Origin: Collinsella sp.
Lineage (GTDB): Bacteria > Actinomycetota > Coriobacteriia > Coriobacteriales > Coriobacteriaceae
Direction of reading: 5' to 3'
DNA: 64,000 bases
Assembly: GCA_019414515.1 (NCBI GenBank)
Contig: DXLX01000023.1
Coordinates: 1-64,000 of the forward strand
Shown here one piece after another: positions 8,922-17,369 of this stretch (position 1 is the first letter of the stretch; each line of letters begins with the position of its first letter). The position numbers and the translations under genes are program-made. The notes beneath the pieces were generated by a model that did no database searches, was not told the DNA's origin, and saw only the letters and a program-made list of their open reading frames with translations.

Positions 8922-9365
8922 ATGGTTGGCTTTATTCTTACCGGTCATGGACAGTTCGCACCCGGCCTTGCAAGCGCTATCGCTATGGTTGCCGGCGACC
9001 AGCCTGCTTTTACCGTCGTTCCTTTTGAGGGCGACCAGGCCGCATCCTACGGTGAGGATCTCCGCGCCGCTATTACTGCCATGCGCGAGGAGTGCGATGG
9101 CGTGCTCGTCTTTACCGACCTGCTTGGCGGCACCCCGTTCAACCAGTCGATGATGATTGCCCAGGATGTCGACAACGTCGAGGTTCTGACTGGCACCAAC
9201 CTTCCCATGGTTATTGAGCTTCTGTTCCTCCGCGGCAATGCCACGCTCGCCGAGCTTGGCGAGCAGGCCGTGACCGTTGGCCAGACGGGCGTCACCGCCC
9301 AGACGGTCGCATCCGTTGCCGGCTCCGAGGAAGAGGATATCTTCGGCGACGAGGACGGCATCTAA
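8922..9365 (+). CDS. agaF: PTS EIIA, mannose family (GalNAc/galactosamine system)
   Basis: 147-residue cytoplasmic EIIA. It accepts phosphate from HPr and passes it to EIIB. The phosphoryl-accepting His9 sits in the family motif GFILTGHGQFA, and the second signature LVFTDLLGGTPFNQS is at about residues 60-75. The C-terminus is acidic (EEEDIFGDEDG). First gene of the operon 8922-12128; its stop overlaps the start of the next gene. The assignment to GalNAc/galactosamine rests on the neighbouring agaS, nagA and lacC genes; the EIIA sequence alone would only say mannose family. Confidence 0.9.
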   Translation: MVGFILTGHGQFAPGLASAIAMVAGDQPAFTVVPFEGDQAASYGEDLRAAITAMREECDGVLVFTDLLGGTPFNQSMMIAQDVDNVEVLTGTNLPMVIELLFLRGNATLAELGEQAVTVGQTGVTAQTVASVAGSEEEDIFGDEDGI

Positions 9366-9646
9366 TGGTCGATTTCGGAGCCAACGTCCTGAGCTCCTCG
9401 GTCGCCCTTTTAGGCCTGCTTGTCATCATGGGCTTGATTTACACCATCTGGTCGCAAATCAACATGAAGAAGAAGCAGAAGTACTTCAAGGAGCTGCACA
9501 CCGAGCTCAAGCCGGGTCAAGAGGTTCTTTTCGCCGGCGGTATCTACGGAACCGTCAAAGGCATCGAAGGCGAGAAGGTCCAGATCAAAGTCCGATCCGG
9601 AGCCGTCGTAGATGTTTCGCGTTACGCGATTCAGGAGATCAAGTAA
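9365..9646 (+). CDS. yajC: YajC-like single-pass membrane protein within the PTS operon
   Basis: 93 residues. One transmembrane helix (about 10-30, SSVALLGLLVIMGLIYTIWS) then a basic stretch NMKKKQKYF and the small YajC-type beta domain (KPGQEVLFAGGIYGTVKGIEG). YajC normally accompanies SecDF; here it lies between PTS EIIA and EIIB and its start overlaps the agaF stop, so it is translationally coupled. YajC-like genes are known in some streptococcal mannose-family PTS operons, for example the hyaluronan system, and may assist the IIC/IID membrane components. This may not be the cell's housekeeping YajC. Confidence 0.8.
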   Translation: MVDFGANVLSSSVALLGLLVIMGLIYTIWSQINMKKKQKYFKELHTELKPGQEVLFAGGIYGTVKGIEGEKVQIKVRSGAVVDVSRYAIQEIK

Positions 9647-9682
9647 CTGTCGTCAGCAAATAACGAAAGGAAGCTGATCAAC

Positions 9683-10165
9683 ATGGCAGAACCCAACATT
9701 CTTCTTACCCGCATCGATAACCGACTGGTTCATGGTCAGGTTGCCACCCAGTGGAACTCCACCCTGGGCTCCAACCTCATCCTCGTCGCCAACGACGACG
9801 TGGCGTCCAACACCATGCGCCAGAACCTCATGAAGATGGCCGCTCCCGCCGGCGTCGCTACGCGTTTCTTCTCTCTGCAGAAGACCATCGACGTCATTGG
9901 CAAGGCGAGCCCGCGCCAGAAGATCTTCATCGTGGCCGAAACACCGGAAGACGTGCTTACGCTCGTCAAGGGCGGTGTGCCTATAAAGAAGGTAAACATC
10001 GGCAACATGCACATGTCGGAAGGAAAGCGCCAAGTCGCCACCTCCGTCGCAGTTAACGACGAGGATGTCGCTGCGTTTAAAGAGCTGCAGGAATTGGGGG
10101 TGGAGTTGGAGATCAGGCGCGTTCCGAGCACGCCTGTTGAGGACACGAGCAAGCTCTTCTCGTAA
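9683..10165 (+). CDS. agaV: PTS EIIB, mannose family
   Basis: 160 residues. Cytoplasmic phosphocarrier between EIIA and the IIC/IID channel. The active-site His17 lies in TRIDNRLVHGQVATQW, the exact family signature. The remaining sequence follows the family to the PSTPVEDTSKLFS end. GAAAGGAAG precedes the start. A close paralog at 20140-20622 has lost this His. A hairpin (TGTCAGG/CCTGACA, about 10179-10200) lies between this gene and the IIC gene and could differentially stabilise the message. Confidence 0.93.
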   Translation: MAEPNILLTRIDNRLVHGQVATQWNSTLGSNLILVANDDVASNTMRQNLMKMAAPAGVATRFFSLQKTIDVIGKASPRQKIFIVAETPEDVLTLVKGGVPIKKVNIGNMHMSEGKRQVATSVAVNDEDVAAFKELQELGVELEIRRVPSTPVEDTSKLFS

Positions 10166-10255
10166 TCCTCATGATCCACGTTGTCAGGAATGAAACCCTG
10201 ACATTCTGTACGTGAAATCCAAAGTGCGTACATTCATTTTGAAAGGAGGAGCAAG

Positions 10256-11056
10256 ATGGAATACTCGATCATCCAGATCGCTCTGGTCTTCGTCGTCACG
10301 TTCATCGCGGCAATCGACCAGTTTGACTTCCTCGAGTCTCTCTATCAGCCCATCGTCACCGGCGCCGTCATCGGTCTTATCCTTGGCGACCTCAACACCG
10401 GTCTTCTCGTGGGTGGTACCTATCAGCTTATGACGATTGGCAACATGCCGATCGGAGGCGCTCAGCCGCCTAACGCCGTCATCGGCGGCATCATGGCAGC
10501 CATTCTCGCTATCGCCACGGGCCTCGAGCCCAACGCGGCAGTCGGCCTTGCCATTCCGTTCGCTCTGCTTGGTCAGCTCGGCGTTACCCTGGTCTTCACG
10601 CTTATGTCCCCGCTTATGTCCACGGCCGATAACATGGCTCATAACGCGGACACCAAGGGCATCGAGCGCCTGAACTACTTCGCCATGGCTCTGCTCGGCC
10701 TGATCTTCGCTGTCGTCGTCACCCTGTTCTTCATCGCTGGCGCTACCATTGGTCAGACCATCGCTTCCGCCATCCCGACTTGGCTGCAGACCGGTCTGTC
10801 CGCTGCAGGCGGCATGATGCGCTTCGTCGGCTTCGCCGTCCTGCTCAAGGTTATGATGAACCGCGATATGTGGGGCTTCTTCCTCATGGGCTTTGGCCTC
10901 GCGCTCATCACCGTTGCCAACGATTCGCTGGCAACCCCTGCTCTGCTCATCCTCGCTCTCATCGGCTTCGGCATCGCTTTCTGGGACTTCCAGCAGCAGA
11001 CCGAGCTGAAGGGTGCAGCTGTTTCTGACGGAGGTGACTTCGAAGATGGCATCTAA
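10256..11056 (+). CDS. agaW: PTS EIIC, mannose/sorbose family
   Basis: 266-residue integral membrane component with the sugar channel (EII-Sor). The N-terminus IIQIALVFVVTFIAAIDQFDF and repeated glycine-rich hydrophobic segments (VTGAVIGLILGDLNTGLLVG, GNMPIGGAQPPNAVIGGIMA) are diagnostic. A perfect GAAAGGAGG lies 7 nt before the start. The last 11 nt overlap the EIID start, so IIC and IID are coupled and would form the membrane complex together. Confidence 0.93.
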   Translation: MEYSIIQIALVFVVTFIAAIDQFDFLESLYQPIVTGAVIGLILGDLNTGLLVGGTYQLMTIGNMPIGGAQPPNAVIGGIMAAILAIATGLEPNAAVGLAIPFALLGQLGVTLVFTLMSPLMSTADNMAHNADTKGIERLNYFAMALLGLIFAVVVTLFFIAGATIGQTIASAIPTWLQTGLSAAGGMMRFVGFAVLLKVMMNRDMWGFFLMGFGLALITVANDSLATPALLILALIGFGIAFWDFQQQTELKGAAVSDGGDFEDGI

Positions 11057-12128
11057 TGAGTATGTGATCCCGGAGCACTACGAGGATCTCACTCCTGCTC
11101 CGCAGCTCGACCAGAAGACCCTCAACAAGATGGCTTGGCGCTCCTGCTTCCTGCAGGCCTCGTTCAACTACGAGCGTATGCAGGCCGCTGGCTGGCTCTA
11201 CTCCATCATCCCCGGTCTGGAGAAGATCCACACCAACAAGAACGACCTCGCGGCTTCCATGAGCCACAACCTGGAGTTCTTCAACACTCACCCGTTCCTC
11301 GTCACCTTTGTTATGGGCATCGTGCTTTCGCTCGAGCAGAACAAGGTTGACATCCCCACGATCCGCGCCGTCCGCGTCGCCGCAATGGGCCCGCTCGGTG
11401 GTATCGGTGACGCCCTGTTCTGGCTGACGCTCGTGCCTATCACGGCCGGCATCACCTCCAACATGGCCATCAACGGCAACGCCGCTGCGCCGATCATCTT
11501 CCTGGTGATCTTCAACGCCGTCCAGTTCGCTCTGCGCTTCTGGCTCATGAACTGGTCCTACAAGCTTGGCACCAGCGCTATTGACGCTCTGACCGCCAAC
11601 ATGCAGGCCTTCACGCGTGCCGCTTCCATCATGGGCGTCTTCGTCGTCGGTTGCCTGGTCGTCACCATGGGTGGCACCCAGATCAACCTCCAGATCCCCA
11701 ACGGCACCACCCGTGGCCTTGCCCCTACTACCGTGATCGTCTCCGAGAAGGAGGCCGAGAACTTCACCGGTATGGAGGGCATCGATACCGAGACCGCTGA
11801 GGCCGGTACCATCGCCATGACCGATGAGGACGGCAACGCCCTCACCGCCGTCGATGCCGACGGCAACGAGGTCAAGTGCGGCGTCGCCGATCTGGGCAAC
11901 GGCATGGAGTCCGTGACCTACGCTACCGTCACCGAGGATCCGGTCAACTTCTCTGTTGCCGACACCCTCAACACCATCGTCCCGAAGCTCGTCCCGCTTA
12001 TGCTTACGCTGCTGCTTTACTACATGTTCGCTAAGCACAGCTGGACCCCGACCAAGGGCATTCTGCTGCTCTTCGTCCTCGGCATCCTGGGCGCTGGCCC
12101 GCTTGGTCTCTGGCCGAGCATCTGGTAA
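11046..12128 (+). CDS. agaE: PTS EIID, mannose family, with an enlarged loop
   Basis: 360 residues. Membrane partner of EIIC. N-terminal MAWRSCFLQASFNYERMQ (about 33-50) and GPLGGIGDALFWLTL (about 115-130) are EIID hallmarks, as is the C-terminal GPLGLWPSIW. The protein is longer than most EIID (about 270-300) because of a hydrophilic insert at about 225-310 containing TDEDGNALTAVDADGNEVKC; its role is unknown. The start follows GGAGGTGAC inside agaW. A terminator after the gene ends the operon. Confidence 0.92.
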   Translation: MASNEYVIPEHYEDLTPAPQLDQKTLNKMAWRSCFLQASFNYERMQAAGWLYSIIPGLEKIHTNKNDLAASMSHNLEFFNTHPFLVTFVMGIVLSLEQNKVDIPTIRAVRVAAMGPLGGIGDALFWLTLVPITAGITSNMAINGNAAAPIIFLVIFNAVQFALRFWLMNWSYKLGTSAIDALTANMQAFTRAASIMGVFVVGCLVVTMGGTQINLQIPNGTTRGLAPTTVIVSEKEAENFTGMEGIDTETAEAGTIAMTDEDGNALTAVDADGNEVKCGVADLGNGMESVTYATVTEDPVNFSVADTLNTIVPKLVPLMLTLLLYYMFAKHSWTPTKGILLLFVLGILGAGPLGLWPSIW

Positions 12129-12194
12129 GGCTCTAGCTTGAGGGGTGTGTCCCTACGCGGCTCACACCCCGACCCCTTAAGCCATGTGTATGTT

Positions 12195-12229
12195 AAAAGC
12201 CGCGTGCTCGAAAGAGCGCGCGGCTTTTG
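12195..12229 (+). terminator. Terminator after the GalNAc PTS operon
   Basis: GCCGCG-TGCTC pairs with GAGCG-CGCGGC around GAAA, followed by TTTTGTTTTCTT. A second hairpin, GGGGTGTG/CACACCCC, precedes it at about 12140-12168. Confidence 0.88.
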
Positions 12230-12312
12230 TTTTCTTGTTGATTCGGGTGTGGCAGACAGATAATGCTAAACACCCAAGGTAGTAGCCGAGTTTGAGAAAA
12301 TGGGAGGATAGG

Positions 12313-13044
12313 ATGGCGATCGGAGCGCGTAAGCAACCGCTGTACGATCAGCTGGTCGATATTCTGACCGAAAAGATCGACCATGAATATCGCGCCGGTG
12401 ACATGATTCCTTCCGAGCGCGAACTATCGGAGCGCTATGGTCTCTCGCGCACTACGGTACGCCTGGCTCTGCAGGAACTGGAGCGTTTAGGATTGGTGGT
12501 TCGGCAGCACGGTCGCGGTACCTTTGTGACCGACCGTTCGGCAAAGGCAACCAATCTTATGCAGTCCTACAGCTTTACCGAGCAGATGCGCGCGATGGGT
12601 CGCGACCCCGAGACCACGATTCTCGAGTTTTGCGAGATAGAGGCCGATAAGAATCTGGCCGAGCATATGGGATTGCGCATCGGCGATCGCATTTTTAAGC
12701 TCAAGCGCCTTCGTTCTGCCGACAACATGCCCATGATGGTCGAACGCAGCTATCTACCGGTTCGTCAATTTCTGTCCCTAAAGCGACCGCTACTGGAGCG
12801 TAAGCCGCTTTACGATGTGATTGAGCAAGACTTTCAGCAAAAGATACGCGTGGCCGAAGAGGAGTTCTATGCGAGCATAGCCCGTCCCACCGACGCCCAC
12901 CTTTTGGGAATTGTCGAGGGCTCGCCTGTGCTCGATTTGGTCAGGACTACGTATAACGAGTCAAACGAGGTTGTGGAGTATACACTCTCGGTTGCTCGTG
13001 CCGATCAGTTTAAATACAAGGTTTACCACCAGCGTAGCGACTAG
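12313..13044 (+). CDS. GntR/HutC family transcriptional regulator of the GalNAc locus
   Basis: 243 residues. N-terminal winged helix (about 8-75: [25 protein letters not shown]) and C-terminal UTRA ligand domain (about 95-240) as in NagR/DasR-type regulators that sense aminosugar phosphates. The gene lies between the PTS operon and agaS and is probably the local repressor of both, via the TGGTTACTACCAG sites at 8792 and 13084. GGGAGG at 12302-12307 favours ATG 12313 over an in-frame upstream ATG. The effector is inferred from context. Confidence 0.85.
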   Translation: MAIGARKQPLYDQLVDILTEKIDHEYRAGDMIPSERELSERYGLSRTTVRLALQELERLGLVVRQHGRGTFVTDRSAKATNLMQSYSFTEQMRAMGRDPETTILEFCEIEADKNLAEHMGLRIGDRIFKLKRLRSADNMPMMVERSYLPVRQFLSLKRPLLERKPLYDVIEQDFQQKIRVAEEEFYASIARPTDAHLLGIVEGSPVLDLVRTTYNESNEVVEYTLSVARADQFKYKVYHQRSD

Positions 13045-13083
13045 TGTTCGCATCGTTTCCATATGATGATTCTTTGCATTTAA

Positions 13084-13119
13084 CTGGTTACTACCAGATA
13101 ACCAACTGAAGTGTATAAT
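13084..13119 (+). promoter_or_regulatory. agaS promoter with GntR operator
   Basis: CTGGTTACTACCAG (13084-13097, CTGGT/ACCAG arms) sits in the -35 region of a TATAAT at 13114-13119. The -35 itself is weak. The same 13-bp core is found at 8793-8805. Confidence 0.65.
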
Positions 13120-13158
13120 TGCACGTCAGAGGATTACTTCTAGAGAGAGGTATTAGAA

Positions 13159-14325
13159 ATGTTCGAGAAGAGTGTCGAGGAGCTCACCGAGCTCGGCGCC
13201 CAGATCACCACGGCCGAGATTGCTCAGCAGCCTGAGCTTTGGCGTGATACGCTCAACATCTATCGCGAGAACAAGGAGGCCATCGAGGCCTTCCTGGCCG
13301 AGGCTCGCGCTATGGGCGAGGGCCGTCTGTCCGTTGTCTTCACCGGTGCCGGTACGTCCGACTACGTTGGCGATACCTGCGCCCCGTACTTGCGTCACGC
13401 TGGCAACACTGATCTCTACGACTTTAAGCCCATCGCCACGACCGACATCGTGAGCGCCCCGCGTGACTTCCTGCGCGCCGAGGATCCCACGCTCGTGGTT
13501 TCCTTTGCCCGCTCTGGCAACAGCCCCGAGAGCCTTGCTGCCGTTGCCGTTGCCAAGGAGCTCGTCCACAACGTCAAGTTCCTCAACATCACCTGCGCTC
13601 CCGAGGGCAAGCTCGCCGTCGAGTCTGCCGATGATCCCAACGCGCTGACGCTGCTCATTCCGCGCGCCAACGACAAGGGCTTCGCCATGACCGGTTCTTA
13701 TTCCTGCATGACCCTGCTCTCCACCCTTATTTTCGACACTGCCTCTGACGAGCAGAAGGCCGAGTGGGTCGAGACGATTGCCAAGATGGGCGAGGAGGTC
13801 ATCTCCCGTGAGCCCGAGATCGCCGATTACCTGGCTGGCGACTTCAACCGTGTGACCTACTTGGGTTCTGGCTCCTTCGGTGGCCTTGCCCAGGAGAGCC
13901 AGCTCAAGATCCTTGAGCTCGCTCACGGTCTGGTCGCTACTTCCTACGACACCTCCATGGGCTATCGTCACGGACCTAAGTCCTTCGTCGACGATAAGAC
14001 GCTCGTCTTCGTGTTCGTCAACAACGACGCCTACACCCGTCAGTACGACATCGACATCCTCAATGAGATCGGTGGCGACGATATTGCTCAGCACACCGTC
14101 GCCGTTCAGCAGGAAGGTGCCACCGTCTATGAGGGTGAGTCCTTCACCTTTAAGGGCTACGAGGCACTTCCCGAGGGTTACCTTGCTCTGCCGTTCGTGA
14201 TGTTTGCCCAGGCTATCAGCCTGCTCAACTCCGTCCGCGTGGGCAACACGCCCGATACGCCGAGCCCCACCGGCACGGTCAACCGCGTGGTTAAGGGCGT
14301 GACGATTCACCCCTTCACCGCTTAA
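13159..14325 (+). CDS. agaS: AgaS: galactosamine-6-phosphate deaminase/isomerase (SIS domain)
   Basis: 388 residues with two SIS sugar-isomerase domains: the first carries VFTGAGTSDYVGDT (about 57-70) and VSFARSGNSPES, the second YLGSGSFGGLAQESQLK (about 233-250) and DTSMGYRHGPKSFVDD. This arrangement matches AgaS, which converts galactosamine-6-P to tagatose-6-P plus ammonia. Preceded by a TATAAT promoter with a GntR operator and AGAGAGG; a strong terminator follows, so it is likely its own unit. Its product would feed the LacC kinase downstream. Confidence 0.9.
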   Translation: MFEKSVEELTELGAQITTAEIAQQPELWRDTLNIYRENKEAIEAFLAEARAMGEGRLSVVFTGAGTSDYVGDTCAPYLRHAGNTDLYDFKPIATTDIVSAPRDFLRAEDPTLVVSFARSGNSPESLAAVAVAKELVHNVKFLNITCAPEGKLAVESADDPNALTLLIPRANDKGFAMTGSYSCMTLLSTLIFDTASDEQKAEWVETIAKMGEEVISREPEIADYLAGDFNRVTYLGSGSFGGLAQESQLKILELAHGLVATSYDTSMGYRHGPKSFVDDKTLVFVFVNNDAYTRQYDIDILNEIGGDDIAQHTVAVQQEGATVYEGESFTFKGYEALPEGYLALPFVMFAQAISLLNSVRVGNTPDTPSPTGTVNRVVKGVTIHPFTA

Positions 14326-14343
14326 TCGCGTCCCCCTGTAAGG

Positions 14344-14380
14344 GCGCCCGTCCGCTCATAACGGCGGGCGGGCGCTTTTT
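14344..14380 (+). terminator. Terminator after agaS
   Basis: GCGCCCGTCCGC pairs with GCGGGCGGGCGC, followed by TTTTT. Confidence 0.9.
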
Positions 14381-14442
14381 GTTTTACGTGAGCTGGGTAT
14401 AAGCATTACCACAGTCAACTGCTTTAGAAGCGAGGAGTGCAT

Positions 14443-15612
14443 ATGAGCACGTACGCAATTAAGGCTGACAAGTTCTTCTTGCCGGCAGGCCCGCAACTGG
14501 GCGGCTATCTTATGGTCGAGGATGGCGTTTTTGGCGCCTGGCAGGCCGACGAGCCCTCTTGCGAGATTAAGGACTACACGGGATCGTGGATCGCACCGGG
14601 TATGGTCGATACTCACATCCATGGCTTCTATAACCACTCGACTACCGATAACGACCCCGAGGGTATCGATATCAGCTCGACTGAGCTCGCTCGTCGCGGT
14701 ACCACCAGCTGGCTGCCCACGACGTTCACCGATGGCGTCGAGCAGATCAAGGATGCCTGCGCCGCCATCGCCCAGGCTGACGAGGGCCGCGGCCCCGACT
14801 TCTGCGGTGCTCGCATTCAGGGCATCTACCTGGAGGGCCCCTTCTTTACCATGAAGCACGTGGGCGCGCAGAACCCCGCTTACCTGATTGACCCCTCCGA
14901 GGAGGTTTTCGACCAGTGGCAGGAGGCTGCGGGCGGTCGCATCGTTAAGAGCGCCATGGCCGCCGAGCGCGACGGTGCCGCTGCTTATGCGGCTGCTCTG
15001 AACGCCAAGGGTGTGGTGACCAGTATCGGTCACTCCGACGCCACCTACGATGAGTGCATCGCCGCCATCAACGCCGGTGCCAGCTGCTTTACGCATACCT
15101 ATAACGGCCAGCGCGGGCTGCATCACCGTGAGCCCGGTGTCGTGGGCGCTGCCATGTCCACGCCCGAGACCTACGCCGAGATCATCTGTGACGGCAAGCA
15201 CGTAAACCCTGCCGCCATCAAGGCGCTGCTGCAGGCAAAGGGCTGGCAGCACACGGTGCTCATCACCGACTGCCTGGGTTGCGGCGGCATGCCCGAGGGC
15301 AGCTACACCAGTGGCGGCATGGACGTCATCATGAAGGACAACCTGTGCTGGCTCGCCGACGGCAAGAGCATTGCCGGCTCGGTGCTCACGCTTGCCCAGG
15401 GCGTCAAGAACATCGTAGACTGGGGTATCGCCAGCGCCGATATCGCCATTCGCATGGCAACTGAGGTGCCGGCACGCTCCGCGCACATCGAGGATAAGTG
15501 CGGCAGCATCATGCCGGGTCGCGACGCCGACTTTGTCGTGTTCGACCATGAGCTCACCCTCATCGAGACGTATGTTGGCGGCCAGAGCGTCGGCAACGCC
15601 TTTACCGAGTAA
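14443..15612 (+). CDS. nagA: N-acetylhexosamine-6-phosphate deacetylase (NagA/AgaA)
   Basis: 389 residues, amidohydrolase superfamily. It removes acetate from GalNAc-6-P or GlcNAc-6-P. Metal and active-site motifs are GMVDTHIHGFYNHS (about 48-61), the Glu in YLEGPFF (about 130), GHSDATYDE (about 198), His in CFTHTYNGQ (about 220) and the catalytic Asp in ITDCLGCGG (about 275). The ATG is fixed by GAGGAG at 14432-14437. In this locus GalNAc-6-P is the likely substrate, giving galactosamine-6-P for AgaS. A remnant of the 3' end of a second nagA lies at 18339-18470. Confidence 0.93.
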   Translation: MSTYAIKADKFFLPAGPQLGGYLMVEDGVFGAWQADEPSCEIKDYTGSWIAPGMVDTHIHGFYNHSTTDNDPEGIDISSTELARRGTTSWLPTTFTDGVEQIKDACAAIAQADEGRGPDFCGARIQGIYLEGPFFTMKHVGAQNPAYLIDPSEEVFDQWQEAAGGRIVKSAMAAERDGAAAYAAALNAKGVVTSIGHSDATYDECIAAINAGASCFTHTYNGQRGLHHREPGVVGAAMSTPETYAEIICDGKHVNPAAIKALLQAKGWQHTVLITDCLGCGGMPEGSYTSGGMDVIMKDNLCWLADGKSIAGSVLTLAQGVKNIVDWGIASADIAIRMATEVPARSAHIEDKCGSIMPGRDADFVVFDHELTLIETYVGGQSVGNAFTE

Positions 15613-15618
15613 CGATAG

Positions 15619-15656
15619 AAAAAGACGGCGGGCCCGAATCTGCTCGGACCCGCCGT
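15619..15656 (-). terminator. Terminator for the flavodoxin gene (minus), hairpin shared with nagA
   Basis: ACGGCGGG-C-CCGA pairs with TCGG-A-CCCGCCGT. Read on the minus strand it is followed by TCTTTTTC. nagA (plus) and the flavodoxin gene (minus) converge on it; the plus direction lacks a T-run. Confidence 0.8.
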
Positions 15657-15687
15657 ATGGGTTAAACGCTCAAAAGCACCTTAACAG

Positions 15688-16272
15688 TTACAGCTTGTTA
15701 GCGATCTTCTTTGCCGTGCGCTTGACGCCGGCCACAAGACCCCCCGCGGGATGCTCCTTTTCGTATGCTAGACGCTTCTCGCGCTTGGCGTACTCTTCGA
15801 CGATGATGTCGCCATACTCGTCTTCGATCTTGTCGAAGAAGTCGACGGCGCCCTTAATTTCCTCAGCGGTCGGGTGTCCCTTCTGGACGCCGCCGGTGAG
15901 TTTGAACGGCCCCCACGTATCAAAGCCAGGGCAGCCGTAGACGCCCATAAAGATGGCCTGCCTCATGCGGCAGATGCCATCGATATCCTTGCCGTACCAC
16001 TTGTTTTTGCCACCGTAGGTCATAAGGCCAAACACCTTATCCTGCGGCTGCAGCACGTTCGTGAGCACGCGTGCCATGTCCTTGTCGATCTCGGAGTAAT
16101 AGATGCCCGTGGCGACACCAATCAGATGGTATTCGTGCAGGTTGGGATACTCGTTTTTGCCGAGTGTTTTCACGTCGAGGGTATCGATTTCGGGGTGCGC
16201 CTCGACGATGGCGTCCACGAGCTTTTTCGTATTGCCGTGGTGGCGTGAGGCATAAAGAATGATGGTTCGCAT
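15688..16272 (-). CDS. Flavodoxin-domain protein
   Basis: 194 residues. The first 150 residues form a flavodoxin-like fold with the FMN phosphate loop SRHHGNTKK at about 9-17 and GVATGIYYSEIDKDM and MTYGGKNKWYG further on, where a second FMN loop is expected. The C-terminus is a basic tail (KRTAKKIANKL). A low-potential electron carrier or menaquinone/protoporphyrin oxidase-like role is possible; the redox partner is unknown. Start 16272 is chosen because AAAGG precedes it and the flavodoxin strand MRTIILYASR begins there. It is transcribed against its neighbours. Confidence 0.8.
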   Translation of the reverse strand: MRTIILYASRHHGNTKKLVDAIVEAHPEIDTLDVKTLGKNEYPNLHEYHLIGVATGIYYSEIDKDMARVLTNVLQPQDKVFGLMTYGGKNKWYGKDIDGICRMRQAIFMGVYGCPGFDTWGPFKLTGGVQKGHPTAEEIKGAVDFFDKIEDEYGDIIVEEYAKREKRLAYEKEHPAGGLVAGVKRTAKKIANKL

Positions 16273-16428
16273 AAGAAGGCCTTTCAGCTGTAATTGCATC
16301 AATGTCTGTATGGTACCCCGTTACATGGCCGGGATACCGGACGCATCGATGAGCGTGCGGGTTTGTCCATTGGTCAGAGCCGAGACGGGTACTTGCGAGC
16401 AAAAAGCAGTTGTTCGAAAGGATGGGCA

Positions 16429-17310
16429 ATGGAATACGCTCTCTCCAACGATTCGATTTCTATTAAGGTGTCCACGGCTGGTGGTTCGTTTACCTCGATT
16501 GAGGCCGGAGGTCGCGAGTACTTGTGGCAGGGTGACCCCGCCGTGTGGTCCGGCCAGGCGCCGGTCTGCTTTCCGATTTGCGGAGGCCTGCGCGATGGTA
16601 GTGCCATGACGTTTGCCGGGCATCATGTAAAGCTCGCTCGCCACGGCTTTGCGCGCAAGCAGGAGTGGAAGCTGCTGAGCCAAGGCGAGAACGAGTTGGC
16701 TATGTGCCTGGCTTCGGAGGATAACGCCGCGCTGCTGAGCGATTATCCGTATCCGTTTAGGCTCGTCGCCCGCTATACGCTCGAGGACGCCGCCGTGCGT
16801 GTCTCCTATGAGGTTACCAACGAGGGCACCGAGGACATGCCGTTCTTTATCGGTGGACACCCCGGCTTTAGGTGCCCGCTCGATGAGGGCGAGGCCTATA
16901 CGGACTACGAGTTGCGCTTTGAGAAAGAAGAGGCTGCAGAGCTTTGCACCGCTGTCCCTTCGACTGGCTTGATTGACGTGGACAAGCGCTCCAAGAACCC
17001 CATGGTGGGAAAGACGCTGCCCCTGTCGCACGAGCTCTTCGATTTTGCGGAGACCATCTTTGACGTGCTCGAGAGCCGTCAGGTCACGCTTTCCAAAAAG
17101 GGCGAGGACAAGGGCGTCCGCCTGAGCTTTGAGGGCTTCCCATATCTCATTGTGTGGAGCAAGCCCGAGGGTGATTTTGTGGCAGTTGAGCCTTGGGGCG
17201 GCCTTTCGACCTGCTCCGATGAGGACGACGTGCTTGAGCATAAGCGTGGCTGCCTTGTCGCCAAGCCCAAGGAGACCGTCGTTCGCTCGTTCACGATTGA
17301 GATTCTGTAA
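16429..17310 (+). CDS. Aldose 1-epimerase family protein, LacX-like (copy 1)
   Basis: 293 residues. Galactose-mutarotase superfamily, the smaller LacX-type branch. Features are SFTSIEAGGREYLWQGDP near the N-terminus, the conserved His region IGGHPGFRCPLDEGE at about 140-155 and the C-terminal WSKPEGDFVAVEPW. It probably interconverts anomers of a phosphorylated or free hexose. LacX genes accompany the tagatose pathway in lactic acid bacteria. A very similar 293-residue copy is at 47198-48079, each followed by a lacC gene. ATG 16429 follows GAAAGGATGGG. Confidence 0.85.
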   Translation: MEYALSNDSISIKVSTAGGSFTSIEAGGREYLWQGDPAVWSGQAPVCFPICGGLRDGSAMTFAGHHVKLARHGFARKQEWKLLSQGENELAMCLASEDNAALLSDYPYPFRLVARYTLEDAAVRVSYEVTNEGTEDMPFFIGGHPGFRCPLDEGEAYTDYELRFEKEEAAELCTAVPSTGLIDVDKRSKNPMVGKTLPLSHELFDFAETIFDVLESRQVTLSKKGEDKGVRLSFEGFPYLIVWSKPEGDFVAVEPWGGLSTCSDEDDVLEHKRGCLVAKPKETVVRSFTIEIL

Positions 17311-17369
17311 TTCCGTTTTGTCGACTCGTATCGCGAGGCACAAGGAGCCTGCGAGATAAGGAGCTAAAA

